Source: Oreohelix idahoensis
Lineage: Eukaryota; Mollusca; Gastropoda; Stylommatophora; Oreohelicidae
Assembly: GCA_024509875.1 (NCBI GenBank)
Contig: JAMPIV010004930.1
Coordinates: 124,001-188,000, forward strand
Length of the DNA: 64,000 bases
Direction: 5' to 3'
In this document: piece after piece, positions 22,305-32,800 of the stretch
Position numbering within the stretch: the stretch's first letter is position 1
Layout of the letters: the number at the start of each line of letters is the position of its first letter
Made by a program: the position numbers and the translations under genes
Notes under the pieces: generated by a model
Databases searched by the model: none
What the model saw: only the letters and a program-made list of their open reading frames with translations
Told to the model about the DNA's origin: nothing

Positions 22305-23922
22305 TGTAAAGTGTCAGTCTGTAAAAAAATCACTGTAAAGAAGTGTGTTGTATGGTGTGTTCTCTTTCTTCTGTAAAGCTCCACTATCAATCACTGTAGC
22401 ATGTTGTTTGTGGTGCCACTACTGTATATGTCCATTGTAGTGTACAGAGTTGTTGAGATCAGGCATGCTCCAGTCTACCCAGCTGTAAATGGGTAACTCA
22501 CCCTAGTCCTAAGTTAGGGAAGGCAAAGGCAGCTGTAAACAGTAGTTTCCCTCTAAGGCTCCAGGGGAAGCAGGCCCGAAACTTGGTCAATTCAACCGAC
22601 GCAGGATGGTGTATATATGGAGTAGAAGTGTAGAGTGTGATTAACGCGAATGGTGTACTGTTCGTGTTCTGACCAATCTAAACACTCATTCACTTGTGTC
22701 TACAAGGCACCAATGCAGACTGCTGGAATCTTTGTTTACACAGTTTATTTAGACGCACACACTGGGACATAACGAGTAAATCATGGGTACATGTTGACAC
22801 ATCAATTTGCAGGCATACATAGTAGATCCCATGTCATGACACATTCATAAATAATGGGTAGTACATCAATAGCTTCCAATGTCATGATACATAATGGCCG
22901 CATCCCCTATCTGACTAAACGCGTCAGTGAAGGCGGATCGGTAAGTAACTAAAGTTGCTTTATGTTCACAGTTTATATCATATTATGAAACCACGATAAG
23001 GGGTTTCTATCAAAATTGAGATCTCCTTGCCACTGTCCGAATAATAAGATACATGCCCCGTTCTTTGGACAGTGATTCAAAATATGATGACAGGAATGTA
23101 ACATGGCCGCCTTCCTGAGTTGTCGCTCACTCACTCACAGGAGGGTATATCTAAGCCAAAGTTAATTTGAAATGCATATGAATCATTTCTTAAAGTTCCT
23201 CCAAACAGTTCTACAGTAATCCAGTTACTTCACGTAGACATAACTGCTATATGGAAGCCCGTCATCTTCGTCGATACAAACATGACCCTAGCGTTGCGAA
23301 GCACAAAATTCCAGCTAGGTCTAACCGACATGAGATCATCAAAAATAGGGTCTGGAATTACCTGGAGTCCGAATCATACATGGTACCGTACATTAGGAGA
23401 GTCTCTAACACAAACTCTAGTAGAGACACAATCTCCTACAGAAGAAAAAACCACTTCATAAATCATTTTTACTTAAGAATGTACCAGCCCTTAAAAATGC
23501 GTAACCGCCATTGTAAACGGTACCTCGGAACTCATCACGACTTGTCAAGACAACTCCTACTTCCGCTAGAGCGGCATAACAAGAATATAGTCCTGCCTAC
23601 CCATCCAAAATATACAATATAGGACTGATTCTACTTGTACTAATAATATGTAATACATATGAATTCAGGCCATAAACATAATAAGCAAATTAATCTATTT
23701 TCTGGCCCTAACAAATAAGTACGGACATGAGTGCAATATCCATGCGCCGGATCAATATCAAGAACGATTACTCCTATAATCAAAAGTGTGAATCAATCAT
23801 GAATTATCTAGCTTTACCATAGACAGCATTTTCATACACAAATGAATGAATGTCTATATCTTTTCCATATTAAATAGCCATATCGATTTTTGTAATATGT
23901 GCGTCAAAATATGCACGCAACA
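22305..23922 (-). repeat. 3' LTR of B1
   Basis: The right boundary is at CAAAATATGCACGCAACA (ends 23922). On the element strand it starts TGTTGCGTGC after the purine-rich GAGGGGTGTGGTAATC. The left boundary is set by the target duplication at 22304; an alternative LTR edge is TGTAGTGTAC at 22436. A SINE core sits at 22467-22610. A 123-codon antisense ORF (23251-23622) has no known domain. Confidence 0.7.
22467..22610 (+). mobile_element. SINE, copy 2 (core and body only)
   Basis: It has the core GCTCCAGTCTACCCAGCTGT and a body with TTAGGGAAGGCAAAGGCAGC, as in the copies at 5703 and 53600. The tRNA-like head is not evident, so it appears 5'-truncated. Confidence 0.65.
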
Positions 23923-24332
23923 GATTACCACACCCCTCGGGAAAAAAAAAAAATGGTACATTTTTTTTTTTTTAAATACATCTAGGAGCAACATACAATA
24001 GGCTCACAACGCACCAATAACAATGCGCAGATGATAAGCATAAGTTTTATGACCTTAGAGAAAGTACTTCTCTAAGTATAAATATTTCCAGAGAGGTGTC
24101 ACCAACGCATACTACAATATTAGCAATGACACAATTTCTACATTAGTTTATACATAAATTTCATCTAAGATATCTTAACATCATGATCATCAAAGACGAA
24201 AAAAAAACATTGAAAGATCAGCGGTGAATAAACATCAATGAACCGCTAAGTAGTGTTACAATCAATATATGATATATTACATATGTGTACACATTTCAAC
24301 ATAGGAACAACTGTATCAAAGTTGTATAACAG
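23923..24332 (-). other. B1 3' untranslated region
   Basis: Non-coding DNA between the RNase H stop and the LTR. It holds the polypurine tract near 23923-23940 and an A12/T13 inverted repeat at 23942-23973 (arms ending ATG and CAT around GTA). Confidence 0.6.
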
Positions 24333-25769
24333 TTATGAATCATGTGGGCATCTAGACAAAATATCTGCCATCACATTTTCTGACCCACGGATAGCTCGCA
24401 CCGAAAAATGAAATGGCTGCAGAGCAATCGCGTAACGCGTTGATCTCGCGCTCTTCAGATTTTTACTCTGAATAGCCGTAAGAGCTTTCTGGTCAGTTTC
24501 CACGATAAAATGCGCGCCAAGAAGAAATCTTTGCAGTTTAAGGATTGACCAAACCATAGCCAATAATTCACGGTCTAGGACCGAGTAATTCTTCTCTGCG
24601 GCATTTAATTTCCGAGAAATATACATCACAGGATGCAGAGTTCCAGAGTACTCTTGCATTAGTGCTGCTCCAATCCCGGTGGATGAAGCGTCACTACGAA
24701 GAATAAATGTCTTATCCTTAGAATGCAATACTAGGATAGGTGAAGTAGAAAACATAGTTTTAACCTTATCCAAAGAGGATTGACATTCTTGAGTCCAATG
24801 GACTACATTAGGAGACCCTTTCTTTAGCAAGGAAGAAAGAGGTGACATAATGGAGGACAGATTCGGAATGAATCGTCCATAAAATTGTATTAGACCTAAG
24901 AGACTTCGCACTTGCTTTTTAGTCTTAGGAATAGAAATGTTAAGTATCTTACTTGTATTATGGTCTTCTGTTTTTAGGAACCCATGACCAACACGGTGTC
25001 CTAAGAAAGATATTTCGCTAAAACCAATACATGCTTTCGATGGTTTCGCTGTCAGGTTATGCTCGCGTAAGATAGACAATAGTTCATTTATCCCATTATA
25101 GTGATCGTTCCAAGTATCACTGAAAAGACAGATGTCATCAAGATACGCAATGACATCTGAGCGATGAGATAGGATTCGACGCATCATGCGTACGAATGTT
25201 GCAGGGGCGTTCATAAGACCGAAAGGCATGAAATTCCATTGGAATAGACCCCTAGGCGTCGAAAAAGCAGTAAACGGTTTGGCGTGTTCGGATAATGGAA
25301 CTTGCCAATATCCCTTAGACAAATCGAGTTTAGTAAAGAAATGAGAATTCGATAGTCTCGTAAGTAGCTCTTCTAGTAAAGGCATAGGTTCAGCATCAAA
25401 TTTCGTCACTTGGTTCAATTTGCGATAATCCACGCAAAGACGTATGTTATTGTCTTTTTTTCGTACAATAACCATCGGCGAAGAATATGCTGATGTGGAT
25501 GGTTCAATAATTTTTAACTCTATCATCTCATCTAACTCTTTCTCTACCTGTGCTTGAAAATGTATCGGGATAGGATACGGTCTGACTCTTATAGGACTAT
25601 GGTCAGTAAGAATAATGTCATGTTGAATGACATCAGTTTGACCAGGAATGTCAGTAAGGACATCCTGAAATTGTTCTAACATAGTAGAAACTTGTTTCTG
25701 CTCTCCTGGAGATAATTCTGGAGAAATTGCAACATCTTTCCATGATTCATTAGAGTGAAGAGGAATCAT
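24333..25769 (-). CDS. B1 reverse transcriptase and RNase H
   Basis: This 478-codon frame encodes the polymerase that copies the element RNA into DNA, plus the RNase H that removes the template. RT motifs in order: VDYRKLNQVTKFDAEPMP, FFTKLDLSKGYWQVPL, FMPFGLMNAPATF, the catalytic IAYLDDICLFS, and FLGHRV. RNase H follows with its acidic residues in LRSDASSTGIGAALMQ, LDRELLAM, VETDQKAL and NVMADILSRCP. The frame ends just after RNase H, and no integrase follows; integrase lies upstream (25988-26800). The first Met here may not be a true start, because a stop near 25846 separates this frame from the integrase reading. Alone among the polymerase regions here it looks undamaged. Confidence 0.92.
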   Translation of the reverse strand: MIPLHSNESWKDVAISPELSPGEQKQVSTMLEQFQDVLTDIPGQTDVIQHDIILTDHSPIRVRPYPIPIHFQAQVEKELDEMIELKIIEPSTSAYSSPMVIVRKKDNNIRLCVDYRKLNQVTKFDAEPMPLLEELLTRLSNSHFFTKLDLSKGYWQVPLSEHAKPFTAFSTPRGLFQWNFMPFGLMNAPATFVRMMRRILSHRSDVIAYLDDICLFSDTWNDHYNGINELLSILREHNLTAKPSKACIGFSEISFLGHRVGHGFLKTEDHNTSKILNISIPKTKKQVRSLLGLIQFYGRFIPNLSSIMSPLSSLLKKGSPNVVHWTQECQSSLDKVKTMFSTSPILVLHSKDKTFILRSDASSTGIGAALMQEYSGTLHPVMYISRKLNAAEKNYSVLDRELLAMVWSILKLQRFLLGAHFIVETDQKALTAIQSKNLKSARSTRYAIALQPFHFSVRAIRGSENVMADILSRCPHDS

Positions 25770-25987
25770 TGGAAAAGGTAGATTTACATCCGAGAAACTC
25801 GTTTCCTCATCCTGTATTACTGACAGAGATGAGTACTGTCCATGTTAGACTGGAAAATCGTCCGTTGCCTGGAAAACAGGTTGTAAATAATCCGGACGTT
25901 CATGGAATTCCGTGAGCATGTTGATGTGGAAGGTTTTACGCTTCCCGTCAATATCGACGATATAGTCAACATCGGAAACTTTTGATA

Positions 25988-28900
25988 TTATATCGTACGG
26001 ACCTTCCAAGAAATAAGAAGTCTATTTTCCCTACAAGGTAGCAAGACAAATGCTTTGTCACCTGGACAAAGTTGTCGCAAGCATCTCTTTTTATTGGCAA
26101 ATTCCCTTGCCTTCTGTTTCGCAAATTCAGAAGAAGCAGTTGCCAATTTGCATGCTTCAATAATCTTGTGTCTAAGTGCGATGACATATTCATAAGAGGA
26201 TTTTGTGTCATCGACAATATTATCAGCAGTTATAAGATCATGAAGTAAGGACATAGGACCTCGCGGTTTCGCGCCAAAGACAAGTTCAAAGGGAGAAAAT
26301 CCTGTATGTTCGTTGGCGACCTCTCTATATGCAAAGAGAGCCGCGGGTAAAACCCTATCCCAATCCTGAGGATGATCTTCTGTTATCTTACCTAGTAGGT
26401 TTTTCAGAGTTCTATTCAGACGTTCCACCATCCCATTGGACATATGATGATAAATACTACTCAGCGATCTCTCTATCTTAAGAGTCGACATTACTTGAGA
26501 CATGGTATCCGATATGAGTTGGGTACCATGGTCGGATAATATTTCTGCTGGAAACCCCAGACGAGAAAATATTAACCAAAGAGCATCTGCGACATCAGCA
26601 GTAGTTATGCTCTTTAGAGGAACAGCCTCCGGCCAACGTGTGCACATATCAACACACGTCAAAATAAATTGGTGTCCTCTAGCAGACTTTATCTTAAATG
26701 GACCAATGATGTCTATCGCCATTTTTTGAAATGGTCGAATGGGAATGTCTGCAGCCTGAATAGGTGCATCATGGCGTGGACCTCTGGATTTAATCTCTTG
26801 ACATACTTTACAAGATCGACAATAGATTCGTATGTCCTTATTCACAGCAGGCCAAAAGAAAGATTGAAGAACTCTAGTTTTAGTACGGGAAAAACCCATA
26901 TGTCCAGCACACTGCGAATCATGAGCGTGCTGTAAGATTTTAACTCTCATATTTTTAGGCACAAGGATTTGAGCATGAATGGACTTAGCGGAGTCTTGTA
27001 CCATACGTACAAGTACGCCATTCTTCATCGTAATCCAAGATTTACGATTTGTATCCTTATTCGGATCACCTTTTGTTGCCAGAGTAAAGAATTTCTTTAG
27101 AGTAGGATCATCTTCCTGCTGTTTTATAAAGGAATCATGGGAAATCTCCAAGGGATCATCTTGGATCTGCGCATCATTATCTTCAGAATGTGAAGATTGC
27201 GGCATATTAAGAGCTTGAGCCCTAGTGATTACTGCATTAGCAGATTGCATATTAACATTTTCCCAATTAGAAATTTGCTGTGGAGTGCATTCTTTCACTC
27301 CATGAATGCGACCGATGATAAGATCAGCGATCGGATTCGGCAAGAGACATGCTTGCACCTCTCCTGTAAAGAAAGGCGTAGCAATATTGATAATGGCAGT
27401 GGAGTACTTCTCCAATGTGCCACCAAATGTTACACATTTGACTACATTGCCTGTAGCTCGAGAAAGATTTACGAGTGATTGCCTCACTCCGATGGTAGTG
27501 CACCCCGAATCGAAAAGAATTGATACCGGAGTACCATCTATTAGGCCTCTATTGAAAACAAGAGCACCCCTTCCATTATGCGCGATTGACGCAGGGAGAG
27601 CGGGAAGCGGGTGACCGCAGCTTAAAGTAGAAACTGTGGTTGGATCGAATAATGTTTTGCATTGCGAACACTGAGATGCTCTAGCAAAATCGAAAGCGGA
27701 ATTTGCTACACTATTGGAGTCTTTTTTATCATTATTCTGATTACCGGCGTCGTGGAACTCCTGTTGTGCAGAGTTAGCCTGGTAATAAGATTTACCATGT
27801 CTTTTGTGTTGTGATCTACCTCGGTTATAATTGTCTCTATAATTATTATTTCCTCTGTTATAACCCCTATTTGGGTTTGAATCATAATATTCATGATCAT
27901 AATCATCACGCTCATTATACTGAGTATCCCTGTAATATTGGTTCTTTTGTCTCCATGAAGCACTTGGGTAGTTCCTATAGCTACTCCCTTTTCGAGAATG
28001 TCTAAAATTATGGGTACCCCTCGCGTGTCGAGGACTATCAGCCCGATTCCAGTTCTTCAAAGAAGAACCCTGATTTGAGTGGTTATCTTGGTTTTGATAC
28101 TTATTCCAATTAACCTTTTTATCAAATTTATTTTTAGCTCCTTGGAATTTGTGTGAGTAATTCTGATTATATTCTGTTGCCGAAGCAACTGGCATACTCT
28201 CTTTAATGTTAGAGTTACTAAGAATCATGTCAGGGTGTGCCGTGGCATACTGGTCACAATATTCTTCCATTTGCTTTAATGTACTAGGTTTACGCTCATG
28301 TAAGAACTCTAGGAATGCTTTATTTACCGAAGACATGACCTTGTCTCTTAGCAATAAATCCGTAAGACCATCAAATGTTTTCTCTATTTTGGATAATTCA
28401 ATCCATCGTGAAAGTGTAATTTGTGCTTTTGAGATGAATTCTGAGAATTCTACACCTACCTCCGGTCTCATTGTTTTAAACAAAAGACGATAACCTTCCT
28501 CAGGCAGCTGATATTTCTTTATCAGAGATGCCCTAATAGCATCATAATTATCCTTGTCGGCCTCTTCAACGAAATATAACTTACTCAGAGACTCCCCTTT
28601 TAGATTTTCAGACAACTGATTCACATACTGTGATTTGTCAACATTATGAGCTCGACAAGCACGTTCAAATCTAGAAAGCCAAAATGTTATGTCATCACTG
28701 GCAGGGTTGAACGCTGGTACCTTGACCTTGTACACAAAGGGTTTACCATTACCACTAGATGCCTGATTAACATTACTCATACTTGTCAATTTTAATTTCT
28801 CTAACTCAAATTCATGTTCTCTTATTGCTTTTCTCTCTTCAGCTTCTCTATCTAATCTTCTCTGTTCTGCAGCCGCTTCTAATTTTTTCTGTTCTGCAGC

Positions 28901-29017
28901 AACTTCTAATTTTTTCTGTTCTGCAGCAACTTCTAATTTTTTCTGTTCAGCTGCAGCAGCAGCTTCTAATTTGTTCTGTTCTGCAGCAAATCTCCTTTCC
29001 TCCACTTGCATCTGCAA
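25988..29017 (-). pseudogene. B1 gag, protease and integrase
   Basis: This 1009-codon frame holds, in order: an Ala/Glu-rich coiled coil (about 1-75), the capsid region from PAFNPASDDITFWLSRF, an Asn/Arg/Tyr-rich basic linker, a Cys pair (CSQCKTLF) rather than a normal CCHC knuckle, and an aspartic protease with ILFDSGCTTIG. The integrase comes last: zinc-binding H-H-C-C (HMGFSRTKTRV to CRSCKVCQ), then catalytic Asp in MAIDIIGPF, Asp in LSDHGTQL and Glu in MVERLNRTLKN. The frame runs out at the GPY motif (LLISWKVRTI, then stop at 25988), where the motif continues in another frame. The N-terminal 122 codons are in a separate frame (29053-29421). Confidence 0.9.
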
Positions 29018-29052
29018 TTTCTTTAGATCAGCAGCAGCATCAGCTTCTTTTT

Positions 29053-29421
29053 CTAATCTTTTTCTTCAGCCAGAGCTTTTCTCTCTTCAGCAGCAGCTTT
29101 TCTCTCTTCAGCAGCAGCAGCAGCAGCAGCAGCTTTTCTCTCTTCAGCAGCAGCAGCAGCTTTTCTCTCTTCAGCAGCAGCAGCAGCTTCTAATTTTTTT
29201 TCTTCTATTTGAAGTTTTCTCTCCTCAGCCGCAGCTTTTCTTTCCTCAGCTTGCATCTGCAATCTGAAATTCTCAGCATCTATCTTCTTTTGTTCAACTT
29301 CTGCTTTCAGTACTTCTGACTTTAATGCAATAGCAAATTGAGCAGTTGCCCATTCTTCTAACTCTTTCCCAGTCTTATCAAGAGATTTTCCTTGTGCAAT
29401 AAAGTAATCTAATGTAGACAT
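29053..29421 (-). pseudogene. B1 gag, amino-terminal segment
   Basis: It starts MSTLDYFIAQGKSLDKTGKE, closely like B0 (MSTFEHFIEQGK). An AEERKAAA-type coiled coil encoded by long GCA/GCT-rich triplet runs follows. The frame stops at 29053 in an A-run, and the coiled coil resumes in the frame ending at 25988. B0 breaks at a similar A-run. Confidence 0.85.
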
Positions 29422-30678
29422 CTTGTCTTCTTAAATCAGAAACCTGAAAAAGTAAATAAATTACCTTATTTCACTTTAATGGGAGACAAGTCTATATCAT
29501 AGACTTAGTCTTAGTGAAAAACCTGTATGGTTATTTTGTTTATAATAACCAATGATAACTTGAGTACCTGTGGACAACAATAACTGTATATCTCAAATAC
29601 TGTGGGAGACAAGCCTTACAAAGGTCTTGTATACCTTAATGTAATCAATGATCACTTGAGTACCTGTGGAAAATAATATTTCCTATACCAATCACTTTGG
29701 GAGACAAGCCTTACAAAGGTCTTGTACACTTTGTTTTATAACAATAATAATCATAAAGTACTGATCTGTACTATAATATAAGTGTATTTAACTATACCTC
29801 CTATGTCATATGTCAACTAAAGACATTACAAAGGACAAACAAGAAAAGACAATCTGAAAACATTTGCAGAGATCAAATTAAATTAAATAGGAGAAATGAA
29901 AAAAATGAACACAGAATCTGTGATGATAACTGCAATAAGATAACAAGACAAATAACGCCACAGTGTATAAACATAAGGGTGTAAAGAACTGAAATGAAAG
30001 GAAAGATGAGACCTACAATCATACAAACAAATCAAACAAAAATAAAGAACAGAAAAATATTACAGATACAAATATGAACACAGTCGTCACAGCTAACCAA
30101 ATATTTGCAAACAATGTTGCATGCAAATTTCAATTAAGAAATTGCTCCCTATAGAACGCAAGAACAAGACCAATATCACTTGGTATTTCCTGTTCTAGTC
30201 ACCTCCCATCCAGGCCCGCAAACACATAACAATCACACATATAACAAATAATATATAAACATAAATACATATAAATCATAAATGTGTACATAATATAATG
30301 AAATGTGTTGCAGTTGTAATGTATTGTACTGTATGCTCAGTTTTAAAAAATTAGACTACCACTTTATTGAGTAATAGATTTGCTTTCTAACTGTTACACT
30401 GTTCAATTTTTTTGAGCACATAAGAAGATCCAACGATGAAATTTGCACATTATGTTCAACATTGCTCTTCTATTTCAGCAGGATAAACAATCACTAGTTT
30501 ATAACCCTGACTGTACTGTGCCAAATGTCAACAAGTGCTGACCCAGATATTGCTACACTTGTCAGAACAGGTCAAGCTGACATTGATTGTATAGCTGTCC
30601 TACTGGTGTTGATGTGGTCAAACAAATGTTCTTGCAACTGTAAAATGTGATTCTCAACACAACAAAACTGCGTAGGCT
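29422..30678 (-). other. B1 leader
   Basis: AT-rich non-coding leader between the primer-binding site and gag, with internal repeats of the block TGGGAGACAAG(C/T)CT near 29480, 29605 and 29700. Partly similar to the B0 leader. Confidence 0.6.
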
Positions 30679-30701
30679 GGACCCAGGAATCTGGCTCACC
30701 A
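30679..30701 (-). other. Putative primer-binding site of B1
   Basis: On the element strand it reads TGGTGAGCCAGATTCCTGGG starting at 30701, one base after the LTR remnant. It begins with TGG, as needed for a tRNA CCA end. The tRNA was not identified. Confidence 0.6.
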
Positions 30702-30702
30702 C

Positions 30703-30729
30703 TGTAGTGTACAAAATATGCACGAAACA
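30703..30729 (-). repeat. 5' LTR of B1 reduced to 27 bp
   Basis: The plus strand reads TGTAGTGTAC followed directly by AAAATATGCACGAAACA. The second part matches the outer end of the 3' LTR (AAAATATGCACGCAACA, ends 23922). The first part matches its inner side (TGTAGTGTAC at 22436). The roughly 1.5 kb between is absent. Confidence 0.65.
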
Positions 30730-30734
30730 GTGAC

Positions 30735-31091
30735 CAATTGACTACATGTTCTTACTTTTTACCTCGTATTTCAAACCACTAGCTACAAGTTCGCGCGTAT
30801 GCTAGTTTAGGTTCTAACGCGTGCAGACGGCATCATTTTTTTCTGTCCTCCGTTTCTTACCCCGTTTTCTTACCCCGTCTGAACGAATAGGCCCTTCGCG
30901 TTCCCATGTTATAATTAGTTTTTTTTCAATGACACTAGAAAACGATGGTACGGTCTACCAACATCAACGCGCCTGTGGCGTGGGCGAAGAAGTAGCAGTG
31001 TATCTTAACTATATTTTATCCCTACATTTTATTTTAACTTTTATCTTTATAAATGGAGGATTTTATCGTTGTATCAATGTATTCCATCACA
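30735..31091 (-). repeat. 3' LTR of A2, proximal part
   Basis: It matches 37395-37751. It completes the A2 3' LTR after removal of B1. The adjoining plus-strand sequence CATCTCCCCACTT is the polypurine tract of A2 (AAGTGGGGAGATG on the element strand), the same as in A3. Confidence 0.95.
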
Positions 31092-31181
31092 CATCTCCCC
31101 ACTTGAGAACATGCACTAATGCAAGTTCCAAAACCAGTGATACACATAGATAAAATTAACTCCTTACGCCTGCTGAATACT

Positions 31182-32531
31182 CTAGATCTGTTCACAGGGG
31201 TGCCTACTGAGGAAATCTGCACCGACGTTCTGTGACCCCGGAATATATTCAATGTTAAATTGATATGGCTGTAATAATAAAGACCAACGTAATAATCTGG
31301 CATTTTCATGCTTGGCCTGTGATAAGAATACGAGCGGCTGGTGATCTGTTTGGACCACAAAAGTCCTACCATACAGATAGATTTGGAACGTTTTTATCGC
31401 CCAGATTAACGCTAAACACTCCTTTTCGCTTGTGGAATAGCCTTGTTCCGCTTTGTTCAACTTGCGGCTAGCATAAGCGACTGGGTTCAGTTCCCCATTG
31501 GGTGAAGAGGACCTTTGCAACAAAGTAGCTCTCAGGCCTACATTGCTTGCGTCCGTTCTCACCACAAAATCCTGAGTCAAATCAGGCAATTTGAGAATAG
31601 GCTTGCTAGTGAGTTTTTCCTTTAACTCTTGGAATGCCAATTCACACTGCGCTGACCAAACACTTTTATCTGGATTTCCCTTGCGAGTCAAGTCAGTAAG
31701 AGGAGTACATATAGAGTTACAATTTTTGATATATTTTTGGTAAAACTCACATAACGACAAGAATGATCGCACGTCTTTCTTTGTTTGAGGTCTAGGTGCT
31801 CCACTCGGAGCATTTTCGAACCCAAATGCTAACATGTTGAATTCATAATGCCCTTCCGAGGTGCTAAAAGCTAAATAAGGTCGAACCTCAGGCTTCACTG
31901 GAATCTGGTAATAGCCTTTGCTAAGATCCACCTTCGAAAAATATTTTGCCTTGTTCAGTCTGGCAAATAACTGTTTTGTGTCCGGTAATGGATCTACCTG
32001 ACCTTCTGTGACAGCATTCAGTTTCCTGTAATCTATGCACAGTCTATGTTCCCCTGACGGTTTCCTCAACAAAACAACACTGGAGCTAAAAGAAGATTCA
32101 CTGTGAGAAATAATCCCTTCTTTCAACAAATAATCTATCTCCTCTTTCAATGCTTTCTCCTTAGCGAACGGAACAGAATAGGCTCTCATACAGATTGGTG
32201 TTGAGTCTACCAGCTTCATATCATACTCTAGCAAATTAGTATGCCCCGGTTTGTCTGTTAACACATCTGTATGTTCCTCCAGAACCTGTTGAACTCTCTC
32301 CCTCTGATTTTTAGTCAGGTGCTTACTGACTTTTACCTGTGCGGCTGTCTCACAGGGGTGTAATGGGTATTCATGTGAGGTGAGTGGTTCCTTTTTCATT
32401 TCGGTTGCGATAGCCAAGGTCAGTAAAGGGGTGCCTTCCTGGATTTGTCTGTCCAGATACTTCTTTAAAAGGTTCACATGATATATTTTCTCCTTCCCCT
32501 TTTTGTCAATTTTATAATTTGTTCTAGACAC
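31182..32531 (-). pseudogene. A2 reverse transcriptase and RNase H, active site deleted
   Basis: The frame starts after the integrase GPY motif and reads into RT (SSSVVLLRKPSGEHRLCIDY, YFSKVDLSKGYYQIPV, HYEFNMLAFGFENAP). It then jumps straight to APRPQTKKDVRSF. Compared with A3, 88 residues are missing without loss of frame, including the catalytic FMDD segment and FLGH. RNase H motifs follow (VVRTDASNVGL, STSEKECLAL, VVQTDHQPLVF, NVGADFLSRHP). RNase H looks complete but the polymerase cannot work. The start shown is only the first Met after an upstream stop. Confidence 0.92.
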
Positions 32532-32555
32532 CTTCTCTAGAACCGTATATGGACC

Positions 32556-32798
32556 TTACCATCCAATTTGCAACTTATTATTGCTACCGGGTAGTAGAAG
32601 AAGTACTTTCTCTCCCACAGCTAATTCTCTGTCCTTTGCTTTCTTATTAAAATAAGCTGCATGTTTCTTCCTGGCTTGTCTCAAATTATCATTAGCCAGT
32701 TTCCATCCAGCTTTCAGACGAGTGGTCAGCTCGTTCACATATTGATATGATGAGGTAACAGTCTCTTCTGCCTTCTCATCTGTCCAGGTACTCAACAA
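32556..32798 (-). pseudogene. A2 integrase carboxy-terminal remnant
   Basis: It encodes STWTDEKAEETVTSSYQY, then KDRELAVGEKVLLLLPGSNN and KLQIGW, the region before the GPY motif of Ty3/Gypsy integrases. A stop replaces the Gln that follows Trp in A3. The reading continues in the same frame in the RT piece (from 32531). The part upstream of 32798 is the foreign segment. Confidence 0.85.
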
Positions 32799-32800
32799 GG

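Larger units (their letters stand above)
22305..30729 (-). mobile_element. Ty3/Gypsy element B1, nested in the A2 LTR
   Basis: The 8425-bp insert begins TGTAAAGTG and ends GAAACA. It is flanked by the exact 5-bp duplication GTGAC (22300-22304 and 30730-30734); the uninterrupted A2 LTR shows a single GTGAC at the matching point. Domain order on the minus strand is gag, protease, integrase, reverse transcriptase, RNase H. It has a long left (3') LTR and only a 27-bp right (5') LTR remnant. Three coding lesions are visible: a frame break in gag, another at the integrase GPY motif, and a stop before the RT frame. Confidence 0.9.

Noticed and set aside
22436..22440. TGTAG at 22436 as the true left edge of B1
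   Set aside because: The exact GTGAC duplication lies at 22300-22304, so 22305 is the insertion edge. I keep 22436 only as an alternative inner LTR mark.
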